Positions 8,197 through 17,088 are shown, numbered from the stretch's first letter. The stretch is 64,000 bases of DNA from Variovorax sp. J22G73 (GCF_030317035.1 NZ_JASZYK010000011.1:62001-126000), one strand, 5' to 3'. Notes: generated by a model from the sequence alone, not told the origin. Translations and numbers: made by a program.

Positions 8197-8735
8197 CGCA
8201 AGGCTCCCCAGGCGGTGCCTGTTTCATTCAATCGCAGGCTCATGACGACCGCGTCTTCACGCTTGTTGTCATGGGCCGGGTAATAGCCCTTGCGCACGCC
8301 CACGCTGCGAAAGCCCTGGCGCAGGTAGATGTCGAGCGCGCGCTGGTTGCTCTGGCGCACTTCCAGCCACAGCCACTGCGCGCCCTCGCCGCGCGACCAG
8401 CCGCCCAGCGCCTCGAGCATGAGCGGCGCCCAGCCCTGGCGCTGGAAAGCCGGGGCCACGGTGATGTTCAGCAGGTGCACCTCGTCCACGCCCTTCATGG
8501 CGACGAAGTAGCCGATCAGCGTTTCGCCCAGCTCGGTGACCGGCGACGTCACGCCCTGCGCCACGCCCGGTGCCAGCAGGCACTGGCAGTGGTAGCCCAC
8601 GGCCATGGAATCGGTGAAGTTGGCGCGCGTCCAGGGGTGGGTGTAGGCCGTCTGCTCGACCGCGCACACCGCGTCGATCCGCTCGATGGTGAGCGGTTCG
8701 AGGCGGCCTTCGACGGGCTGGAGGACGGCGCTCAT
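8193..8735 (-). CDS. rimI: Ribosomal protein S18-alanine N-acetyltransferase
   Basis: 180 residues forming a single GNAT domain. The acetyl-CoA loop is AFQRQGWAPLMLEAL, and the C-terminal strand-helix (NQRALDIYLRQGFRSVGVRKGYY) is typical of RimI. The enzyme acetylates the N-terminal alanine of ribosomal protein S18. It starts 54 bases after tsaB, the usual partner in bacteria, and its stop overlaps the glycosylase start (ATGA). Slightly longer at the N-terminus than the E. coli protein. Cytoplasmic. Confidence 0.93.
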   Translation of the reverse strand: MSAVLQPVEGRLEPLTIERIDAVCAVEQTAYTHPWTRANFTDSMAVGYHCQCLLAPGVAQGVTSPVTELGETLIGYFVAMKGVDEVHLLNITVAPAFQRQGWAPLMLEALGGWSRGEGAQWLWLEVRQSNQRALDIYLRQGFRSVGVRKGYYPAHDNKREDAVVMSLRLNETGTAWGALR

Positions 8736-8788
8736 GGGACGACGGGCGGGGTTTGACAGGGTCTGACGGAGGGGCTCGCGTATCGGGT

Positions 8789-9523
8789 TCAGGGGGCGGC
8801 AGCCGCGGCAGCGGCCGCCTTGATGGCGGCGCGCTCTTCGGTGGTTTGCGCCACTTTATCGCGAACATACAGCGGCCAGGCCTGCGCGGCGGGCACGGTG
8901 CGCCCCGCCGCCAGCAGCGCGGGGGCCAGCCGCAGCAAGGCGGTGGCGGTCGGCAGTGCCTCGTGGCGGGCGGTGGCCGGGGCCAGTCGCGGGCCGTAGG
9001 CGGCGAAGGCGTTGCCGGCGAGCGCCCAGCCGGCGGGCACCTCGAGTGCTTCGGGGGACAGCAGCAAGGGCTCGTCGTGGCCACCCGGCGCATCGACCGC
9101 GCCCAGCGGCCCACCGGCAGCGAAGTCGTAGCGCGCGGCGTACAGCTGGTCCATGCGGGCGTCCAGCACGGCCACCACCTGCTGCGCGCCGAAGGCGTGG
9201 CGCGCCTCCTCGGCCACGGCCAGCAGGGTGTCGACCGGCACCAGCGGCACCTTGGCGCCGAAGGCCAGGCCCTGGGCCACCGAGCAGGCGGTGCGCAGGC
9301 CGGTGAAAGAGCCCGGGCCGCGGCCGAAGACGATGGCGTCGAGCTCGGCCAGCTTCAGGCCGGCATCGGCCAGCAGTTGCTGGATCAGCGGGAGCAGCGT
9401 GGTCGAGGCCTGGGCACCGCCCACGCCGTTGTGCGCGAGCAGCGTGTCGCCGTGCAGCACGGCCACGGACAGGTGCTCGGTGCTGGTGTCGAAGGCGAGC
9501 AGCTTGGGCAGGGCGAGGGGCAT
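8789..9523 (-). CDS. tsaB: tRNA t6A37 biosynthesis protein TsaB
   Basis: 244 residues of the ASKHA fold. It begins with LAFDTSTEHLSVAVL and carries the family signature FGRGPGSFTGLRTACSVAQGL near residues 70-95. TsaB bridges TsaD and TsaE in the complex that transfers threonylcarbamoyl to A37 of tRNAs reading ANN codons. The threonylcarbamoyl-AMP synthase for the same pathway is at 14289-15299. First gene of the tsaB-rimI-udg run. Complete. Confidence 0.95.
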   Translation of the reverse strand: MPLALPKLLAFDTSTEHLSVAVLHGDTLLAHNGVGGAQASTTLLPLIQQLLADAGLKLAELDAIVFGRGPGSFTGLRTACSVAQGLAFGAKVPLVPVDTLLAVAEEARHAFGAQQVVAVLDARMDQLYAARYDFAAGGPLGAVDAPGGHDEPLLLSPEALEVPAGWALAGNAFAAYGPRLAPATARHEALPTATALLRLAPALLAAGRTVPAAQAWPLYVRDKVAQTTEERAAIKAAAAAAAAP

Positions 9524-9586
9524 GCGGGGATTATCGAGGGGCGGGCAATTCCGAGGCCGATGCGCCGGTATGCGCCGCGATAGCAG

Positions 9587-10354
9587 TCACGCCCCGTCGT
9601 CGCTGCGCAAGATCGCCACCCCCGCCTTGCGCAGTGGCGCCAGCGCCTTCGAAGGCGCCTCCGGCGACACCAGCAGATGGCTGGTTGAGGCCACCGGGTT
9701 CACCACCCAGGCCGACGCGGCACCCAGCTTTTCGGACGAGGCCAGCACCACCGTCTCGGCCGCCGCCGCCATCAGCGCGCGCTTGATCTCGGCCTCTTCC
9801 ACGTCACCGGTGGTGAGCCCCGCCTCGGCATGCACGCCGGTGACGCCCATGAAATACGTGTCGGCATGGATGCGCGCAATGGCCGCCATGGCCGCCGCGC
9901 CCACCGCCACCATCGAGTGCTTGAACAGGCGCCCGCCGACCAGCACCACCTCGATGCCCGCGTGCGACACCAGCTCGACCGCCACCGACGGGCTGTGCGT
10001 GACCACGGTCGCCTGCAGGTTCTTCGGCAGGTGGCGCGCGAGCTGCACGGCGGTGGTGCCGCCGTCGATGAACACGACCTGCCCCGGCTTCACCAGGCGC
10101 GCGGCGGCGCGGCCGATGGCCACCTTCTCGCCGCTCGCGAGCTGCTGGCGGCCGGCGAAGTCGGCCTCGGCCGCGGCCACGGGCAGCGCCCCGCCGTGCA
10201 CGCGCTGCAGCAGGCCTTCGGCGGCCAGCTCGCGCAGGTCGCGGCGAATGGTGTCTTCCGACAGCCCGAGCTCGTCGCTGAGCGCCTTGGCCACGACGTT
10301 GCCGTCGCGCTGCAGGGCCGAGAGGATGTGTTGCTTGCGCTGGCGGGTGAGCAT
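9587..10354 (-). CDS. DeoR/GlpR-family transcriptional regulator
   Basis: 255 residues. An N-terminal DeoR winged helix (MLTRQRKQHILSAL; LGLSEDTIRRDLREL) is followed by a sugar-phosphate-sensing DeoRC domain with the signatures IDGGTTAVQLARHL, VVLVGGRLF and SSEKLG. Repressors of this type usually respond to a phosphorylated sugar. The ATG at 10354 is chosen because it begins the conserved domain; upstream extension adds unconserved residues. Divergent from nudK across 116 bases that hold repeated TTGCACG sites, so it may control itself and nudK. Ligand unknown. Confidence 0.9.
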   Translation of the reverse strand: MLTRQRKQHILSALQRDGNVVAKALSDELGLSEDTIRRDLRELAAEGLLQRVHGGALPVAAAEADFAGRQQLASGEKVAIGRAAARLVKPGQVVFIDGGTTAVQLARHLPKNLQATVVTHSPSVAVELVSHAGIEVVLVGGRLFKHSMVAVGAAAMAAIARIHADTYFMGVTGVHAEAGLTTGDVEEAEIKRALMAAAAETVVLASSEKLGAASAWVVNPVASTSHLLVSPEAPSKALAPLRKAGVAILRSDDGA

Positions 10355-10384
10355 TCGGTGGATGGTATCGGCGCCATCGCGTGA

Positions 10385-10420
10385 TTGCACGTTTTTTCTT
10401 GTTTTTGCACGAACATGCAC
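10385..10420. promoter_or_regulatory. Repeated TTGCACG sites between deoR-type gene and nudK
   Basis: TTGCACG occurs at 10385-10391 and again at 10405-10411, exactly 20 bases apart (about two helical turns). A third TGCAC follows at 10416-10420. The spacing in the shared divergent promoter region suggests an operator for the adjacent DeoR-type protein. Inference from pattern only. Confidence 0.45.
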
Positions 10421-10470
10421 ATATGCTCGACGCCACAAGCGCTCCCATAAACCTTCTCACAAGCCCTCGC

Positions 10471-11055
10471 ATGACCCTTCAAGACCGCGTCCGGGTGCAC
10501 GAAGTCACCCTGCTTTCCGACAACTGGTACACGCTGCGCACCACCGCCTTCGACTGGCGCCGCAACGACGGCCAGTGGCAGCGCATGCACCGCGAAACCT
10601 ACGACCGCGGCAACGGCGCCACGCTGCTGCCATACAACCTCGCGCAGCGCACCGTGCTGCTCACGCGGCAGTTCCGCTACCCGGCGTTCGTGAACGGGCA
10701 CGACGACCTGCTGATCGAAGCCGCGGCCGGCCTGCTGGACAACGCGGCGCCCGAGGCGCGCATTCGCGCCGAGGTCGAGGAAGAGCTGGGCTACCGGCTG
10801 GGCAGCGTGCAGAAGATCTTCGAGAGCTTCATGAGCCCGGGCTCGGTCACCGAGAAGCTGCACTTCTTCATCGCGCCCTACGAGCCTTCGATGCGCATCG
10901 GCGCGGGCGGCGGGCTGGCCGAGGAGGGCGAGGACATCGAGGTGCTGGAGCTGGGCATCGACGAGGCGCTGGCCATGGTGGCCGACGGCCGCATCGCCGA
11001 CGCCAAGACGGTGATGCTGCTGTACCACGCCAGGCTGCACGTGTTCGCTGCGTAG
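10471..11055 (+). CDS. nudK: GDP-mannose pyrophosphatase NudK-like Nudix hydrolase
   Basis: 194 residues, close to the ~191 of E. coli NudK. Family-specific blocks are present: YDRGNGATLLPYN (~46-58), IEAAAGLLDN then EVEEELGY (the Nudix helix, ~85-110), FMSPGSVTEKLHFFIA and the tail EDIEVLELGIDEAL. It should hydrolyse GDP-mannose to GMP and mannose-1-phosphate. The Nudix box has the central Glu cluster, although the Arg of the consensus is replaced. An in-frame ATG at 10424 would add 16 unconserved residues. Divergent from a DeoR-type sugar regulator. Confidence 0.85.
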   Translation: MTLQDRVRVHEVTLLSDNWYTLRTTAFDWRRNDGQWQRMHRETYDRGNGATLLPYNLAQRTVLLTRQFRYPAFVNGHDDLLIEAAAGLLDNAAPEARIRAEVEEELGYRLGSVQKIFESFMSPGSVTEKLHFFIAPYEPSMRIGAGGGLAEEGEDIEVLELGIDEALAMVADGRIADAKTVMLLYHARLHVFAA

Positions 11056-11077
11056 CCTGCGTCTGGATAATGGCCGG

Positions 11078-12526
11078 ATGCCTCTTGCCTTTCGCCGCGC
11101 CGCCTGCGCATTGACACTTCCCCTGGTTTCCTTGCTGGCCCCGGCCGCAGCCTTCGCGCAGCAGGTTCAAGCCCTTCCTCAAGCCCTTCCCACCCAGGTC
11201 GACGCCGCCCTCGCCCGCGCCAAGGTGCCGCGCGAGTCCGTCACCATGCTCGTGGCCGAAGCCGACGGCACCCGCGCCCCGCGCCTGGCCTGGCGCACGC
11301 AGGTGCCGGTGAACCCGGCGTCGATCATGAAGCTGGTCACCACCTACGCCGCGCTCGACATGCTGGGCGCGGCCTACAACTGGACCACGCCTGTCTACGT
11401 CGAGGGCGCCGTGGCCAACGGCGTGCTCAACGGCAACCTGTACATCAAGGGCCAGGGCGATCCGAAGCTGGTGCTCGAACGCGTGTGGCTGCTGCTGCGC
11501 CATGTGCAGGGCCTGGGCATCACCACCGTGAGCGGCGACATCGTGATCGACCGCAGCGCCTTCGAGACCACGGTCGAGGGCGACCCCGGCGCCTTCGACG
11601 GCGAGCCGCTGCGCCCCTACAACGCCTCGCCCGACGCGCTGCTGGTGAACTTCAAGTCGGTGAACATGACCTTCGCGCCCGACCGCGCGGGGCAGATCGC
11701 CCGCGTGAGCTACGAGCCCCCGCTGGCCAGCGTGGCCATGCCGCAGACCGTGCCGCTGGTGCCGGGCGAATGCGGCGACTGGCGCACCGGCCTGCGCGCC
11801 GACTTCAGCGACGTGAACCGCATCCGCTTCAACGGCGGCCTGCCCGCCAGCTGCGGCGAGAAGAGCTGGGCCGTGGCCTACGGCGACCCGCGCACCTACG
11901 CCCTGCGCGCCATCGGCGGCATGTGGGCCGAGATGGGCGGGCGCGTGGGCGGGCAGATGCGCGAGGGGCGCGTGCCCGCGGGGCTGAAGCCGGCCTTCGA
12001 GTTCGAGTCGCCGCCGCTGGCCGAGGTGATTCGCGACATCAACAAGTACAGCAACAACGTGATGGCGCAGCAGCTGTTCCTGACCATCGGCCTCACGCAG
12101 AAGAACCGCGGCACCTTCGAGGCCTCGCGCACCGCGCTGGGCCAGTGGTGGCGCGACCGCATCGGCACCGGCGAGGCAACGCCGGTGTTCGAGAACGGCT
12201 CCGGCCTGTCGCGCGACGAGCGCATCAGCGCCGCGGCGCTCGGCAAGATGCTGCAGGTCGCGTGGCGCTCGCCGGTGATGCCCGAGCTGATGTCGTCTCT
12301 GCCGGCCATGGGCGTGGACGGCACGCTGAAGCGGCGCACGCTGCGCTCCGGCGGCTCGGCCCACCTGAAGACCGGCACGCTGCGTGACGCCTCGGGCGTG
12401 GCCGGCTTCGTCGACGGCGCGAGCGGGCGCCGCTACGTGCTGGTGGCCATCGCCAACGGCGAGAACGCGGGCGCGGCGCGCGCGGCGTTCGACGCGCTGG
12501 TCGACTGGGCTTCGCAGGACAACTGA
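11078..12526 (+). CDS. dacB: D-alanyl-D-alanine carboxypeptidase/endopeptidase (PBP4 type)
   Basis: 482 residues, typical length for class C penicillin-binding protein 4. A signal peptide ends at about residue 28 (AFAQ). All three active-site motifs are visible: SIMK (Ser82-Lys85), SNN (325-327) and KTG (431-433). The insert between the first two motifs is the PBP4-type extra domain. The enzyme trims and cleaves peptidoglycan cross-links in the periplasm. It starts 22 bases after nudK on the same strand, though a shared role is not evident. Confidence 0.95.
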   Translation: MPLAFRRAACALTLPLVSLLAPAAAFAQQVQALPQALPTQVDAALARAKVPRESVTMLVAEADGTRAPRLAWRTQVPVNPASIMKLVTTYAALDMLGAAYNWTTPVYVEGAVANGVLNGNLYIKGQGDPKLVLERVWLLLRHVQGLGITTVSGDIVIDRSAFETTVEGDPGAFDGEPLRPYNASPDALLVNFKSVNMTFAPDRAGQIARVSYEPPLASVAMPQTVPLVPGECGDWRTGLRADFSDVNRIRFNGGLPASCGEKSWAVAYGDPRTYALRAIGGMWAEMGGRVGGQMREGRVPAGLKPAFEFESPPLAEVIRDINKYSNNVMAQQLFLTIGLTQKNRGTFEASRTALGQWWRDRIGTGEATPVFENGSGLSRDERISAAALGKMLQVAWRSPVMPELMSSLPAMGVDGTLKRRTLRSGGSAHLKTGTLRDASGVAGFVDGASGRRYVLVAIANGENAGAARAAFDALVDWASQDN

Positions 12527-12607
12527 GTCGCCCCGGTGTTCGTTGCCGGGGCCGCGGGCTTCACCCTGTAGGCGAACACCGATTGCGTGGGGCTGCGCTG
12601 CTGAACA

Positions 12608-12629
12608 GAATCGGACGCTCGTTCGATTC
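12608..12629. promoter_or_regulatory. 22-bp near-perfect palindrome upstream of lipoprotein hydrolase
   Basis: Half-sites GAATCGGACG and CGTTCGATTC flank a CT centre; nine of ten positions are complementary. It lies 25 bases before the GTG at 12655, within the likely promoter or 5' leader. Symmetry and length resemble a dimeric repressor operator. No adjacent regulator gene is an obvious partner. Confidence 0.45.
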
Positions 12630-12654
12630 CATTCCAACGCAGGAGACAAACCCC

Positions 12655-14259
12655 GTGCAACAACACACACACACCTCCACCCCGCCCGGCGGACAGCACA
12701 AGACGGCGGCGCTCGCGGGCATCACGGCAGGCATCACCCTGCTGCTCGCGGCCTGCGGGGGAGGCGGTGGGGGTGGCGGGGGGGGCGGCGTGGGCATCTT
12801 CCCGCCGCCCGTGGCCGACACCGGCCGCGGCTCGGTGGTGACCAGCCCGCCCGAAAAAACGGCCAGCCTCACGGCCGACCAGTTCAAGGCCAGCCTGCAG
12901 GGCAGCTCGCAGGGAAGCGCCGTGCTGCAGGTGGCCGGCACGCCCAAGTGCGGCATTGACGTGCGCTACCTCGAATACCGCACCGTCGGCGGCAAGAACG
13001 AAGCCACCAACGCCACCGCCGCCGTGATGGTGCCCACCGGCACCGACGTGGCCTGCGGCGGCCAGCGCCCGGTGGTGCTCTACGCGCACGGCACCACGGC
13101 GGCGCGCAACTACAACCTGGCCAAGTGGACCGACAGCACGCAGGCCGCCGCCGGCGAGGGCCTGCTGATCGCGGCCACCTTCGCGGCGCAGGGCTACATC
13201 GTGGTGGCGCCCAACTACGCGGGCTACGACAAGTCGACCCTGCCGTACCACCCCTACCTGAACGGCGACCAGCAGGGCAAGGACATGGTCGACGCGCTCA
13301 CCGCCGCGCGCAAGACCTTCTCGGACATCGGCGCGAACGACGCCGGCTCGCTGTTCATCACCGGCTACTCGCAGGGCGGCTACGTGGCCATGGCGGCGCA
13401 CCGCGAGATGCAGGCCACGGGCAAGAACGTGACGGCGTCGGCGCCGCTGTCGGCGCCCTCGGCCATCAGCCTGCTGACCGACTACACCTTCCAGGGCTGG
13501 CCGGCGCTGGGCGCCACGCTGTTCGTGCCGCTGCTGTCCACCAGCTGGCAGCAGCAGTTCGGCAACGTGTACGACAGCACCGCCGACATCTACGAGTCGC
13601 AGTACGCCAGCGGCATCGACACCCTGCTGCCGAGCCTCACGCCCGACACGCTGTTCACCTCGGGCAAGCTGCCGCAGCTGGCGCTGTTTCCGGCCAACGC
13701 CACGCCGGGGCCCGTCAACGCGCAGCTGTCGATCTTCTACGGCGCCAACAACCTGGTGCGCCAGAGCTACCTGACGCAGGCGGCCACCGACATCCAGTCG
13801 AACCCCTGCCCCGGCAACGCGCTGCCGCCCACGGCCGCGTCGTTGAGCACGGCCACGCCGCTGGGCTGCACGCCGTCCACGGGCTTTCGCAAGGCGGCCG
13901 TGGCCAACGACCTGCGCAACTGGGTGCCGGCCAAGCCGATGCTGATGTGCGGCGGCGCGAACGACCCGACGGTGAACTTCATCAGCACCCGCGCCACGGC
14001 CGGCTACTTCCGCGCCAAGGGCATGCCGGCCGCCGCGCTGACGGTGGTCGACCTAGAGGATGCCGCCGCGACCGACGCCTACGCGACCGCCCGCGCCGGC
14101 TTCGCGCAGGCCAAGGCGCTGCTGGTGCAGAACACCACGGGCAGCGCGGCGGACAAGGCGCAGGCGGTCACGCTGGCGTACCACGGCACGCTGGCACCGC
14201 CGTTCTGCCTGGCGTCGGCGAGGGGGTTCTTCCAGGGCGTGCTGGCCGCCGGGGGCTGA
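12655..14259 (+). CDS. Lipoprotein alpha/beta hydrolase (secretory lipase-like)
   Basis: 534 residues. The GTG at 12655 is chosen because AGGAG lies nine bases before it; it gives a signal peptide ending in the lipobox LLAAC. A run of eleven glycines follows immediately as a tether. The catalytic domain has the nucleophile elbow GYSQGG (Ser239) and an HGTTAARNYNLAKW oxyanion region. Many conserved Cys (for example SNPCPGN and LGCTPS) suggest disulfides, fitting a periplasmic or surface location. An esterase or lipase activity is likely; substrate unknown. The 5' end contains a G8 tract. Confidence 0.85.
   Translation: MQQHTHTSTPPGGQHKTAALAGITAGITLLLAACGGGGGGGGGGGVGIFPPPVADTGRGSVVTSPPEKTASLTADQFKASLQGSSQGSAVLQVAGTPKCGIDVRYLEYRTVGGKNEATNATAAVMVPTGTDVACGGQRPVVLYAHGTTAARNYNLAKWTDSTQAAAGEGLLIAATFAAQGYIVVAPNYAGYDKSTLPYHPYLNGDQQGKDMVDALTAARKTFSDIGANDAGSLFITGYSQGGYVAMAAHREMQATGKNVTASAPLSAPSAISLLTDYTFQGWPALGATLFVPLLSTSWQQQFGNVYDSTADIYESQYASGIDTLLPSLTPDTLFTSGKLPQLALFPANATPGPVNAQLSIFYGANNLVRQSYLTQAATDIQSNPCPGNALPPTAASLSTATPLGCTPSTGFRKAAVANDLRNWVPAKPMLMCGGANDPTVNFISTRATAGYFRAKGMPAAALTVVDLEDAAATDAYATARAGFAQAKALLVQNTTGSAADKAQAVTLAYHGTLAPPFCLASARGFFQGVLAAGG
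12778..12785. repeat. G8 homopolymer inside the lipoprotein hydrolase gene
   Basis: Eight consecutive G residues encode part of the poly-Gly tether right after the lipobox. Slippage here would shift the frame of the downstream catalytic domain. Confidence 0.6.
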
Positions 14260-14288
14260 CCCCGGCCGACCCCGATCAGGTGGCCAGA

Positions 14289-15299
14289 TCAGGCTGCGGA
14301 GGCGCGCTGCAGCCTGTCCCGCACGCCTTCCCACTCGGGCGTGTCGGGCGGGGTCTCGATCCAGATCAGCTTGACGCCCTGCGCGTCGAACTCGCGCAGC
14401 ACCGCAAACAGCTGCTGCGCGCTGGCGGCCGCGTCGTCGGGCATGCGCCGCACCAGCACGCGCTGCGAGCGGCTGCGCGTGGCGGCGCGGGTCCACACGG
14501 CGATGTGCGCGGCGTTGGCGCCCAGCACGTCGAGCCCGGTCTGGATGGCCTTGGCGTCCATGAGCCGCACCTTGGCGTCGGGTGCGTAGTGCGCCTCCAG
14601 CGTGCCGGAGGCGCGCGGGTCGGGCGTGTCGAGCACCTCGCGGTCGGCGAGCTTTTCGCCGCAGGCCGCCTCGATCTGCGCGCGCGTGATGGCGCCGGGA
14701 CGCAGCAGCACCGGCGCGCCGCGGCTGCAGTCGACGATGGTCGATTCGATGCCCACCTCGCAGGGGCCGCCGTCGAGCACCAGCAGGTCGTCGCCGAACT
14801 CGCCTTGCACGTGCTGCGCGGTGGTCGGGCTGACGCGGCCGAAGCGGTTGGCGCTGGGGCCGGCGATGCCGGGCACGCCCAGCTCGGCGCAGGCCTCCAG
14901 CAGCGCCTGCGCCACCGGATGCGAAGGGCAGCGCAGGCCGATGGTGTCCTGCCCGCCGGCGGCGGCGGCGCCCACGCCCGGCTGGCGCGTGACGACCAGC
15001 GTGAGCGGGCCGGGCCAGAACACCTGCACCAGCTTCTGCGCGAACACCGGCAGCGGCTGGGCGAAGCGCGACAGCGCCTCGGTGCCCTTGATGCCGGCCG
15101 CCACGTGGACGATCAGCGGATGGTCGGAGGGCCGGCCCTTGGCCTTGAAGATGCCGGCGACGGCCATGTCGCTGGTGGCGTCGGCGCCCAGGCCGTAGAC
15201 GGTCTCGGTCGGAAAGGCCACGAGGCCGCCGGCGCGCAGCACGCGCGCGGCCTCCGCGATGGCCACGGCAGCGTCAGGCGACCGCCCGTCCAGGATCAT
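14289..15299 (-). CDS. tsaC: Threonylcarbamoyl-AMP synthase, two-domain Sua5/YrdC type
   Basis: 336 residues. The YrdC domain (about 1-210) has LVAFPTETVYGLGADA, KGRPSDHPLIVH and GIAGPSANRFG. After a linker ending in HYAPDAKVRLM, a Sua5 C-terminal domain extends to the end. The enzyme makes threonylcarbamoyl-AMP from Thr, bicarbonate and ATP for the tRNA t6A modification. The start at 15299 overlaps the purK stop (ATGA), so it is the third gene of purE-purK-tsaC. It converges with the lipoprotein hydrolase across 29 bases. Confidence 0.93.
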   Translation of the reverse strand: MILDGRSPDAAVAIAEAARVLRAGGLVAFPTETVYGLGADATSDMAVAGIFKAKGRPSDHPLIVHVAAGIKGTEALSRFAQPLPVFAQKLVQVFWPGPLTLVVTRQPGVGAAAAGGQDTIGLRCPSHPVAQALLEACAELGVPGIAGPSANRFGRVSPTTAQHVQGEFGDDLLVLDGGPCEVGIESTIVDCSRGAPVLLRPGAITRAQIEAACGEKLADREVLDTPDPRASGTLEAHYAPDAKVRLMDAKAIQTGLDVLGANAAHIAVWTRAATRSRSQRVLVRRMPDDAAASAQQLFAVLREFDAQGVKLIWIETPPDTPEWEGVRDRLQRASAA

Positions 15300-16492
15300 G
15301 CGAGGTCGGCGGTGGTCACCGCGGGCAGGCCCAGCAGCAGCGCGGCCTGCGACGCGGCGGCACGCGTGGCCTCCAGCGTGGCGCCGGTGAAGGTCAGGTG
15401 GCCCATCTTGCGGCCACGGCGCGGATCGACCTTGCCGTACAGGTGCAGGTGGGCGCCGGGCAACGCGAGCACCTCGCCCCATCGCGGGGTCACGGGCGTG
15501 TCGCCGCCGTCGACGAACCACAGGTCGCCCAGCAGGTTGAGCATGAGCGCGGGGCTGTGCTGGCGCGGTGCAACCAGCGGCAGGCCGGCCAGGGTGCGCA
15601 CCTGCAGCTCGAACTGCGACACGTCGCAGGCTTCCATGGTGTAGTGGCCGCTGTTGTGCGGGCGCGGTGCCATTTCGTTCACCACCAGCGAGCCGTCGGC
15701 CAGCGCGAAGAACTCGACGCACAGCACGCCCACGTAGCCCAGGCCGTTGGCGATGCTTCTGGCCGAATTGACCGCGCCCTGCGCCACCGTCTTGGGCATG
15801 TTCTGCGGATGCACCTCGGTCACGGCCAGGATGCCGTCGCGGTGCAGGTTGCGCTGCGGCGGAAAGTGCACGACCTGCCCGTCGCGCCCGCGCGCCAGGA
15901 TGACCGAGCACTCGAACTCCAGCGGCAGCATCTTCTCGAGCACGCAGGGCACGCAGCCCGTGGCCTGCCAGGCCTCGACCAGCTCGGCGCGCGTCTTCAC
16001 GCGCTGCTGGCCCTTGCCGTCGTAGCCCAGGCGCGCCGTCTTCAGGATGCCGGGCAGCAGGCTGTCGTCGACCGCGGCGAGCTGCGCGGCGGTCTCGATG
16101 GCCGCGTAAGGCGCGCAGGGCACGCCGCAGCGCGTGAAGTGGGCCTTTTCGGCGATGCGGTCCTGCGCGATGGCGATGGCCGGGGCCTCGGGCGACACCG
16201 GGCGGGCGACCGCCAGGTGCTCCAGCGAGGGCGCGGGCACGTTCTCGAACTCGGTGGTCACCGCGTCGGCCAGGCCGGCCAGGCGGGCGAGGCCGTCGAC
16301 GTCGCTGTAGTCGGTGTGGATGTGGTGGTGGCTCACGCGGCCGGCGGGGCTGTCGGCGTCGGGGTCGAGCACCGCCGTGAAGTAGCCCATGCGCTGGGCG
16401 GCGTGGACGAACATGCGCCCCAGCTGGCCGCCGCCGAGCACGCCGAGCGTGGCGCCGGGCAGGATCGGCAGGTCGGCGTCGTGGGCGCTCAC
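15296..16492 (-). CDS. purK: 5-(carboxyamino)imidazole ribonucleotide synthase
   Basis: 398 residues with the ATP-grasp organisation. GVLGGGQLGRMF begins the N-terminal Rossmann-like part, ILKTARLGYDGKGQ is the ATP-binding strand, and VNEMAPRPHNSGHYT is the metal/ATP site. It carboxylates AIR with ATP and bicarbonate to N5-CAIR in purine synthesis. The GTG start at 16492 overlaps the purE stop (GTGA), showing tight coupling with the next enzyme in the pathway. Cytoplasmic. Confidence 0.96.
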   Translation of the reverse strand: MSAHDADLPILPGATLGVLGGGQLGRMFVHAAQRMGYFTAVLDPDADSPAGRVSHHHIHTDYSDVDGLARLAGLADAVTTEFENVPAPSLEHLAVARPVSPEAPAIAIAQDRIAEKAHFTRCGVPCAPYAAIETAAQLAAVDDSLLPGILKTARLGYDGKGQQRVKTRAELVEAWQATGCVPCVLEKMLPLEFECSVILARGRDGQVVHFPPQRNLHRDGILAVTEVHPQNMPKTVAQGAVNSARSIANGLGYVGVLCVEFFALADGSLVVNEMAPRPHNSGHYTMEACDVSQFELQVRTLAGLPLVAPRQHSPALMLNLLGDLWFVDGGDTPVTPRWGEVLALPGAHLHLYGKVDPRRGRKMGHLTFTGATLEATRAAASQAALLLGLPAVTTADLA

Positions 16493-17052
16493 AGGGCGCC
16501 TCCGCCCTGGGGCGAGAAGGGAGATACAGGGGACACGGAAGAAGACGGGGCGCCTTCGGGCGCCGGCGGCAGCGTCATGGCCTCGGCCGCCGCGGTCTGC
16601 GCCGTGCGGAAGGCGTCGAGCCTGGCGCGCAGCGCCGGGTCGTTCACCGCCAGCATGGCCACCGCGAACAGCGCCGCGTTGGCCGCGCCCGCGTTGCCGA
16701 TGGCAAACGTGGCCACCGGCACGCCCTTGGGCATCTGCACGATGCTGTAGAGCGAATCGACGCCCTGCAGGTGCCGGCTGGCCACCGGCACGCCCAGCAC
16801 GGGCACCGTGGTCTTGGACGCCAGCATGCCCGGCAGGTGGGCCGCGCCCCCCGCCCCCGCGATGATGGCCGTGAGCCCGCGCCCGGCGGCGCTTTCGGCA
16901 TACGCAAAGAGCGCATCGGGCATGCGGTGGGCCGAGACCACCTTTGCTTCGTGGCTGATTCCGAATTGCTGGAGAATCTCGACCGCGTTGCGCATCGTCT
17001 CCCAATCGGAGCTCGAGCCCATCACTACACCGACCTGAATGGTTTCGTTCAT
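16489..17052 (-). CDS. purE: 5-(carboxyamino)imidazole ribonucleotide mutase
   Basis: 187 residues. The class I PurE core covers about 1-160: VVMGSSSDWETM, VVSAHRMPD with the active-site His, IAGAGGAAHLPGM, and PVLGVP. It rearranges N5-CAIR, the PurK product, to CAIR. A Pro/Ser-rich tail of about 25 residues extends past the usual end and looks disordered. It is the first gene of the minus-strand purEK-tsaC operon and divergent from the thioredoxin gene across only 36 bases, where both promoters must overlap. Confidence 0.96.
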   Translation of the reverse strand: MNETIQVGVVMGSSSDWETMRNAVEILQQFGISHEAKVVSAHRMPDALFAYAESAAGRGLTAIIAGAGGAAHLPGMLASKTTVPVLGVPVASRHLQGVDSLYSIVQMPKGVPVATFAIGNAGAANAALFAVAMLAVNDPALRARLDAFRTAQTAAAEAMTLPPAPEGAPSSSVSPVSPFSPQGGGAL

Positions 17053-17088
17053 GGTTTCAATTTTACGTTTCACCCTCAGTTGGTTCCG

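Noticed and set aside
12535..12580. Inverted pair GGTGTTCG/CGAACACC after dacB as a terminator
   Set aside because: The arms are 30 bases apart with no T-run; it does not form a convincing terminator hairpin.
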